Source of the DNA: Deltaproteobacteria bacterium
Lineage (GTDB): Bacteria > Desulfobacterota > UBA8473
Direction: 5' to 3'
DNA: 23,207 bases
NCBI GenBank assembly: GCA_030621455.1
Contig: JAUXHQ010000001.1
Coordinates: 1-23,207 of the forward strand
The notes below the pieces were generated by a model. The model was not told the DNA's origin. It saw only the letters and a program-made list of their open reading frames with translations, and did no database searches. Positions within the stretch are counted from its first letter, which is position 1, and every line of letters starts with the position of its first letter. Shown in pieces: positions 17,519 through 23,207 of this stretch. The position numbers and the translations under genes are program-made.

Positions 17519-19885
17519 ATGAATAAGCATACATTACAGGTTCTCGAATTTGACAGTATATTGAGTCTGTTAAAGGGATTTGTTACATCCGATCTGGGGA
17601 GATCGCTATGTGAATCCCTGAGACCAAAAAGAGACATCCAGGAGATTCACAAGCTCCTCGATGAAGTAACAGAGTTAAAAGAAGTCTTGCAAATCTATGG
17701 GGACATCCCCATTGGCGGTATTAGGAATGTTGAAGAGTGCGTCGGAAAGACACGGGTCGAAGGGGCTGTTCTCGACCCTTTTGAGTTTATCGATATCCTC
17801 AGCACACTAAATGCGGCTCATGCGCTTAAAGGGTTTTTTAAAAGGCTGGAGGATATTAGATACCCCTTAATCAGGGAAATGGGGAATAGGCTTATTCTGT
17901 TGCCCGATCTACAAGGCAAGATAGAACGAACCGTAGGGCATAGAGGGGACATACTGGATAGTGCCAGCCCAAGGCTTCAGGAGATCAGGTCAAAGATAAA
18001 GCGCCTCAGAGCAAAGATACAGAGGTCTTTAGATAATTTGTTTGTTCGGAATTCATCCCATCCCTTCTTCCAAGAAAGGATTATCACTATTAGAAACGGA
18101 AGATATGTTGTCCCGGTTAAATCGGATTTTAAGGGCCGGATTCAAGGCATTATTCATGACCATTCTCACAGCAAGGCAACATACTTCATCGAACCGATCT
18201 TTACTATTGAACTGAATAATGAGTTAGGCCTTTTGTTCAAGGAAGAGAAAGCCGAAGAACTTAAGGTGCTGAAGAACCTGAGCAAGGATATTCATGCAAA
18301 TTGCCAGGAAATTATAGCAACTCTGGAGGTTTTGGGAAAGATCGATCTTACGTATGCCAAGGCAAGATACAGTGTCGCATTGAATGCAAGGAAGCCCATC
18401 TTAAATAAGGAAGGACGGGTCAATATGATCAATGCGTATCATCCGTTGTTGCTCTTTCTCCAGGGCGGAAGCAAGGATGTGGTTCCTATAAACATTCATC
18501 TTAATAAAGGTTGCAATACTTTGATAATTACGGGAGCAAATACCGGAGGTAAAACCGTTGCCTTGAAGACAGCCGGAGTCCTAACCCTTATGGTGAATGC
18601 AGGCATGCATATTTGTGTGGCGGACCACAGTGAGGTGGCAATCTTCGACGCTATCTTTGCTGATATTGGTGATGAGCAGGGCATAGAGCAAGATCTCAGT
18701 ACTTTTTCTTCCCATATCTCTCAGATTGTTGAGATTCTGGGTAGGGCTGATGATTCGTCACTTGTGCTACTAGACGAGATTGGAGGGGGGACCGATCCCG
18801 AAGAAGGGGCTGGTTTGGCGATGGCTTTGCTGGACCATTTCAGGGAGAAGGGGTCCCGGACCATAACCACGACTCACCTTAACTTGTTGAAGGCATACGC
18901 TTATCTCCATGAGGATGTGACGAATGTGTCCGTTGAGTTTGACCCGGAGACTATGGAACCCAGGTACAGCCTGATATATGGCGTTCCGGGTGAAAGCAAT
19001 GCACTGGTGATCGCCAGGGCATTGGGTGTCCCGGGAGAGATCCTGGATGATGCCTTGGGTTATATGACAGATAACAATGGTAATATAGGGAGCTTAATCA
19101 GGGCACTAGAGAGTTCCCAGACGGAGATCTTGGAAGAAAAAAAGGAGATCAAGCAATTGAAGGATACTGCCTTGGCTTGTCAAGAACAGATAGAGTCTTT
19201 GCTTGAGAGTATCCAAGAGAAAAGGGAAAGAATACTACTGGAGACTGAGAAAAGGGCCGGAACCCTCCTGAGGAAGACAGAGGATGAGGTAAGGGAGATA
19301 GTAAAAGACCTGAAGAAGAAAGGGAAAGACCGTGTTCATGTGATAGACGAACGACTCCACCATCTAAGGGGCGAAATCAGCCTATTAACGCCCGTTATTA
19401 ACAGAAAAGAAGACAGAGGACATTCCTTAAATCTGAAGAGGGGTGATGTGGTGAGGATCACCCCTCTTTGTAAGGAGGGGGTGATAGTACATGCAAAAGA
19501 AGGGTCAGGCCAGGTGGAGGTCCTTATTGGAAATCTGAAGGTTAAGGTCCGTCCCGATGATCTTGAACGAGTAAAAGGGAAACCGCCAAAGGAACCTGGA
19601 ATTGAGAGAGGAATGCCCTTTGCTGCCGCGACCACCGGGTCGACGGACAAAATAAATGTTATAGGGATGAGGGTATTTGATGCGTTACCATTGGTTGATA
19701 AGGCTATAGATAGCGCTATACTGAGTGGTATAGAGAAGCTGGCAATCATTCACGGAATTGGTACAGGGAGATTGAGAGAGGCTATTTGCAGCCATCTAAA
19801 GGCTAACAGCCTTGTAGAAAATATTGATTCAGCAGACCTGTCACACGGTGGGGCCGGTGTGACGGTTGTAGAAATTAGGAGCTGA
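17519..19885 (+). CDS. mutS2: Endonuclease/ATPase MutS2
   Basis: MutS-family protein that acts on recombination intermediates or collided ribosomes rather than on mismatches. It is 788 aa, normal for MutS2, without the MutS mismatch-binding domain I. The ATPase has Walker A GANTGGKT (~339-346), the EQGIEQDLSTFSSH loop, Walker B SLVLLDEIGGGTD (~414-426) and TTTHLNLLKAYA. A long charged coiled coil (~520-630) follows. The C-terminal Smr domain (~713-788) keeps HGIGTGRLR and GGAGVTVVEI, but the usual LDLRG motif reads INVIG. The start ATG lacks a strong ribosome site (AAAAGAG). dnaG follows 28 bp later, and the pair is probably co-transcribed. Confidence 0.96.
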   Translation: MNKHTLQVLEFDSILSLLKGFVTSDLGRSLCESLRPKRDIQEIHKLLDEVTELKEVLQIYGDIPIGGIRNVEECVGKTRVEGAVLDPFEFIDILSTLNAAHALKGFFKRLEDIRYPLIREMGNRLILLPDLQGKIERTVGHRGDILDSASPRLQEIRSKIKRLRAKIQRSLDNLFVRNSSHPFFQERIITIRNGRYVVPVKSDFKGRIQGIIHDHSHSKATYFIEPIFTIELNNELGLLFKEEKAEELKVLKNLSKDIHANCQEIIATLEVLGKIDLTYAKARYSVALNARKPILNKEGRVNMINAYHPLLLFLQGGSKDVVPINIHLNKGCNTLIITGANTGGKTVALKTAGVLTLMVNAGMHICVADHSEVAIFDAIFADIGDEQGIEQDLSTFSSHISQIVEILGRADDSSLVLLDEIGGGTDPEEGAGLAMALLDHFREKGSRTITTTHLNLLKAYAYLHEDVTNVSVEFDPETMEPRYSLIYGVPGESNALVIARALGVPGEILDDALGYMTDNNGNIGSLIRALESSQTEILEEKKEIKQLKDTALACQEQIESLLESIQEKRERILLETEKRAGTLLRKTEDEVREIVKDLKKKGKDRVHVIDERLHHLRGEISLLTPVINRKEDRGHSLNLKRGDVVRITPLCKEGVIVHAKEGSGQVEVLIGNLKVKVRPDDLERVKGKPPKEPGIERGMPFAAATTGSTDKINVIGMRVFDALPLVDKAIDSAILSGIEKLAIIHGIGTGRLREAICSHLKANSLVENIDSADLSHGGAGVTVVEIRS

Positions 19886-19913
19886 AAACCTATAGAAGGG
19901 TTGGAGACACTAT

Positions 19914-21704
19914 ATGGCCGGTTATATCCCTGACGAAACAATCGCAGCGTTACAAGAGAGGGCAAATATCGTAGACGTAATATCGGATTATGTTTCGCTC
20001 AAGAAGGTGGGGAAGAACCATAAAGGCTTATGCCCATTTCACTCAGAAAAAACACCCTCTTTCATGGTGAATGAAGAAAAGCAAATCTTTCATTGTTTTG
20101 GATGTAATAGCGGTGGAAATGTATTTGGTTTCTTAATGAAGATGGACCATCTATCCTTTCCTGAAGCTGTGAGAGTACTCGCCAGGCGGTTCGGAGTTGC
20201 TATTCCCAAGATGAGGTTGTCTGACGCAGATCAGAGGAGAATTCTTAAAAGAGAGAAGCTGTATGATATAAATGAATCGGCACTTAGCTACTATCAGCAT
20301 CTCTTGATGAATGAAAAGGAAGGGAAGGAAGCCAGGGCATATCTTACGAACAGGGGTATTGGTAATGAGGTTATAACTAATCACAGGCTGGGATATGCCT
20401 CGAATAGCTGGGATAGTTTGCTTAATAATCTCTCAAGAAAAGAGGTGTCATTATCGTTAGCCGAAGAAGTCGGATTGATCATACCCAAGAAAACCCAAGG
20501 TTTTTACGATCGCTTTAGGGCGAGGATAATATTTCCCATAATTGATACTCATGGCAAGGTGTTAGGTTTTGGGGGAAGAGTGTTGGACGATGCTCTCCCA
20601 AAGTACCTCAATTCACCTGAATCTCCCCTCTACAATAAGAGTAGTAGCCTTTATGGACTGCATGTTGCCAAAGATTATATCAGACGTGAGGATAAGGTAC
20701 TAATAGTGGAGGGATACTTAGATCTATTGAGTTTAAACCAATACCACATAAGAAACGTTGTAGCTACATTAGGGACGGCTATCACTGAAAACCATGTGAA
20801 GACATTGAAGATATATACAAAGAACATGATTACCATCTTCGATGCTGATGAGGCCGGAGAGAAAGCAGCGATCCGGAGTCTCGATATTTTTTTGAAAAAC
20901 GGTGTTTCACCTAAGATAGGAGTACTTCCGCAAGGTTTTGACCCGGATAGCCTGGTCAAGGAGAGAGGGGGAGAGAGTTTTAGAGAAATCGTCGCCGGTT
21001 CTATGCCGCTCATAGAGTTCCTCATTAACAGGACAATAAAAAAATATGACCCTTATTCTGTGGAAGGCAAGAAATATATAATAGATGAGATAGCGCCCCT
21101 TCTGGCCAAGATCGAAAGCACATTGGAGAGGAACCTTTACGCCCAAGAGGTGAGCAGTCGATTGGGTATCAAAGAGGATATTATACTTTCCCAGTTTGGG
21201 AAGGCAAGGAGGGAGAAGATCGATTTACAGAGGGAAGATATTCCCTTTTTGGGTGACGATCTAGCTGAGAGGGTCTTGTTGCAATTGATGTTATTGAAAG
21301 ACGAGCTTGTTCGGAGAATCGAGGAAGAAGCAATAGTAGAAGAGTTTACCAATAAACGTTACCGCGAGATAGGGTTGTTGATTTTAGATATGTTAAACAG
21401 GGAAGGACGGGTATATTCCACAAGAATAATCAACCTCATGGGTGATGAAGGTTCTAAGAGCTTAGTTTCTAGGCTGTTGCTTGAACAAGAGAGTATTGTA
21501 GATGTCCAAAAGACCCTCGATAACTGCATCTATAAGGTCCGGATGAACAAGATTAAGGAAGAAAGAAAGATACTGAACCGGAAGATTAGAGAAGCCCACG
21601 AGAGAAAGGATGAGAAACACTTAAGGGAACACATGATCTCCAGGCAAGAATTGATTAACAGGGAAAAAGATTATAGACGTGATTTTCCCTGCGTTGTTGC
21701 CTAG
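19914..21704 (+). CDS. dnaG: DNA primase
   Basis: Makes RNA primers for the replisome. It is 596 aa. The CHC2 zinc finger is complete: Cys40/His43 in CPFH and Cys61/Cys64 in CFGC. The catalytic core follows, with the TOPRIM fold motifs VLIVEGYLDLLSL and ITIFDADEAGEKAA, and the DnaB-interacting C-terminal domain at about 430-596 with a charged helical end. GGAG lies about 9 nt before the ATG. It sits 28 bp after mutS2 and 148 bp before rpoD, with a long hairpin in the latter gap. This resembles the macromolecular-synthesis operon (rpsU-dnaG-rpoD in E. coli), but mutS2 takes the place of rpsU. Confidence 0.98.
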   Translation: MAGYIPDETIAALQERANIVDVISDYVSLKKVGKNHKGLCPFHSEKTPSFMVNEEKQIFHCFGCNSGGNVFGFLMKMDHLSFPEAVRVLARRFGVAIPKMRLSDADQRRILKREKLYDINESALSYYQHLLMNEKEGKEARAYLTNRGIGNEVITNHRLGYASNSWDSLLNNLSRKEVSLSLAEEVGLIIPKKTQGFYDRFRARIIFPIIDTHGKVLGFGGRVLDDALPKYLNSPESPLYNKSSSLYGLHVAKDYIRREDKVLIVEGYLDLLSLNQYHIRNVVATLGTAITENHVKTLKIYTKNMITIFDADEAGEKAAIRSLDIFLKNGVSPKIGVLPQGFDPDSLVKERGGESFREIVAGSMPLIEFLINRTIKKYDPYSVEGKKYIIDEIAPLLAKIESTLERNLYAQEVSSRLGIKEDIILSQFGKARREKIDLQREDIPFLGDDLAERVLLQLMLLKDELVRRIEEEAIVEEFTNKRYREIGLLILDMLNREGRVYSTRIINLMGDEGSKSLVSRLLLEQESIVDVQKTLDNCIYKVRMNKIKEERKILNRKIREAHERKDEKHLREHMISRQELINREKDYRRDFPCVVA

Positions 21705-21731
21705 GATACGGGAAATAGTAATTTTCTGAGT

Positions 21732-21804
21732 CAGATATTTTGAAACTCATTTGAATTATGCCTTTAAGCCATTTGTAGCTCATAATTGAGTTTCAAAATA
21801 TCTG
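21732..21804 (+). promoter_or_regulatory. Long AT-rich hairpin between dnaG and rpoD
   Basis: The left arm starts CAGATATTTTGAAACTCA (21732-21749), has a 5-nt bulge (TTTGA), then ATTATG (21755-21760). The right arm (21781-21804) is the exact complement of both parts. This gives a 24-bp stem with one bulge and a 20-nt loop. No T-run follows, so a simple intrinsic terminator is unlikely. An RNA-processing or attenuation site separating dnaG from rpoD expression fits the context, since E. coli has a processing site in the same gap. Confidence 0.7.
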
Positions 21805-21852
21805 CTGAGTGTTGGTTTCTGTCTATAAGGGTATGTATAAGGAGGAATGTTA

Positions 21853-23207
21853 ATGCCCAAGAAGACGAAGATGAAAGAGGTAAAGCAGCTGATCAATATG
21901 GGTAAGGAAAAGGGGTTTCTTACGTATGATGAGGTGAACAACATACTGCCGTCAAATATTGTGTCCGAGGAACAGATCGAAGACTTAATGGCTATGTTCA
22001 ATGAGATGGACATCGAGGTTGTCGATGCTGCACAAAAGGGCAAAGTGCCGAAGGAGAAGGTTAGGGCGGTAGACATTGTAAAAAGAAGGCTTGGTACACA
22101 GGGAGAACCATATAGTAGAGCCAATGATCCGGTGAGAATGTATCTCAGTGAGATGGGGTCGGTTTCCCTCTTGACACGAGAGGAAGAGGTTGAGATAGCA
22201 AAGAGGATTCAAGCGGGGGAGAGGGAGGTTGCAGAGGGGGTCTTAGATTCTGTAATCGCCGTAAAGGAAGTGATTGCCTTGGGTGAACAACTCAGAAAGG
22301 GCAAGGTTAGCATTAAGGAAATAGTAAAGAGTCAGGATCAGGAGGGTTATTTTAACCCAGAACAGCATGTTCAAAGAGTTCTGACCCTTATTGACAAGGT
22401 AAAGGAACTCATTGAGAAGCATACGGATATTCATAAACGATTAACACAAGAAGACTTGACCCCTCTTTATAAGGAAGAGCTTCACAAGGATAGTGTCGAA
22501 AACAGGGAGAACATTGTACGATTATTGCTGGATATAAATATCAACAGGAAGCAGATTGAAAGAATTGTCAAGAAACTAAAAGAATACAATCGCGGGATTC
22601 AAAAGGCGGAAGAGGAGATCACGGAAAGGGAAAGAACCCATGGGGTGGAGCTTAAGGACATAAAGAAATTAGTCAAACAGATGGAAAAGGGAAGTAGGGC
22701 AAAGTCTTATGGATCTGTTGCTGAGAGGATGGGACTGACGAGAGAAAGATTAATAGAACTGGAGAAGCTAGTAAAAGAAGCAGAAAAAAACGTGGCAGGA
22801 ACGGGATTGCCGATTAATAGATTGAAAAAGATTCGCATCAGGAAGATTGAAGAAGGGGAAGCCAAGGCAAAGCAGGCAAAGACAGAGCTTATAGAAGCTA
22901 ACTTGCGTCTGGTGATAAGTATCGCCAAGAAGTATACGAACCGTGGCCTTCAGTTTCTGGATCTGATCCAGGAAGGAAATATTGGCTTGATGAAGGCAGT
23001 GGACAAGTTTGAATATCAAAGGGGATATAAATTCAGCACCTATGCTACCTGGTGGATCCGCCAGGCTATTACGCGCGCAATAGCGGATCAGGCCAGAACC
23101 ATCAGGATCCCTGTTCACATGATTGAGACCATCAATAAACTCATCAGGACTTCCAGATATCTTGTTCAAGAAATGGGCCGGGAGCCAACGCCCGAAGAGA
23201 TTGCGAT
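21853..23207 (+). CDS. rpoD: RNA polymerase primary sigma factor (sigma-70), 5' part
   Basis: The housekeeping sigma factor, with 451 codons visible; the frame is open at the right edge. The ATG at 21853 has AAGGAGG 7 nt upstream; an in-frame ATG at 21847 lies too close to that site. Region 1.1 is at about 5-55, followed by region 1.2 [29 protein letters not shown] charged non-conserved region follows at about 140-340. Regions 2.1-2.4 are textbook: [40 protein letters not shown], and [22 protein letters not shown] with the -10-recognising face. Region 3.0 begins [15 protein letters not shown]. Regions 3.2 and 4 lie outside the window. It is the last member of mutS2-dnaG-rpoD, and the hairpin upstream may set its level apart from dnaG. 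Confidence 0.97.
   Translation, partial: MPKKTKMKEVKQLINMGKEKGFLTYDEVNNILPSNIVSEEQIEDLMAMFNEMDIEVVDAAQKGKVPKEKVRAVDIVKRRLGTQGEPYSRANDPVRMYLSEMGSVSLLTREEEVEIAKRIQAGEREVAEGVLDSVIAVKEVIALGEQLRKGKVSIKEIVKSQDQEGYFNPEQHVQRVLTLIDKVKELIEKHTDIHKRLTQEDLTPLYKEELHKDSVENRENIVRLLLDININRKQIERIVKKLKEYNRGIQKAEEEITERERTHGVELKDIKKLVKQMEKGSRAKSYGSVAERMGLTRERLIELEKLVKEAEKNVAGTGLPINRLKKIRIRKIEEGEAKAKQAKTELIEANLRLVISIAKKYTNRGLQFLDLIQEGNIGLMKAVDKFEYQRGYKFSTYATWWIRQAITRAIADQARTIRIPVHMIETINKLIRTSRYLVQEMGREPTPEEIA

Noticed and set aside
21812..21841. TTGGTT-18-TATAAG as an rpoD promoter
   Set aside because: The -10 box overlaps the ribosome site and the start point would fall about 5 nt before the ATG.

Overview
The window is a chromosomal housekeeping region from a Gram-negative, probably anaerobic bacterium. 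The best guess, an inference from gene content and protein flavour without any database search, is a Desulfobacterota (former Deltaproteobacteria) lineage of the syntrophic or fatty-acid/aromatic-degrading kind. Pointers are the BcrA/BadF-type 2-hydroxyacyl-CoA dehydratase activator, a GyrB of 803 aa carrying the Gram-negative C-terminal insertion, an F-type ATP synthase whose Fo genes (atpZ-atpI-atpB-atpE) stand apart from F1, and mutS2-dnaG-rpoD in a row.

Layout. Positions 1-9130 are all minus strand: rsmG, then the tight cluster gyrB-gyrA-TPR protein-gpsA (gaps or overlaps of +50, -20 and -4 bp), then the start of a large dehydratase-activator gene that leaves the window at position 1. Positions 9665-12643 are plus strand: fabH behind a strong sigma-70-like promoter, then the four-gene Fo operon behind another. 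uvrA (12767-15589) faces atpE tail to tail across a hairpin. From 15842 to the right edge everything is plus strand: a divergent phosphoglycerate kinase, mutS2, dnaG and the first 451 codons of rpoD.

How the genes work together. Most of the window is replication, topology, repair and transcription machinery (gyrase, primase, sigma-70, UvrA, MutS2), with membrane or lipid functions (FabH, GpsA), energy conservation (Fo) and 16S rRNA methylation (RsmG) between. I see no defence system, CRISPR array, transposase gene, phage gene, tRNA or rRNA.

The less ordinary material is in the intergenic DNA. There is a three-copy repeat family upstream of three minus-strand genes, one copy forming the gyrB leader. 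There is a ~136-bp hairpin element next to one of those copies, a 20-bp perfect inverted repeat between gyrB and rsmG, and a long AT-rich hairpin between dnaG and rpoD. A palindrome resembling the Bacillus FadR (fatty-acid degradation) operator sits on the predicted start point of the ATP-synthase operon. Within proteins, the PGK lacks expected active-site motifs, the c-subunit carries a possible Na+-binding signature, GyrA has Ala at the quinolone-contact Ser position, and the Smr domain of MutS2 has lost its DLRG motif.
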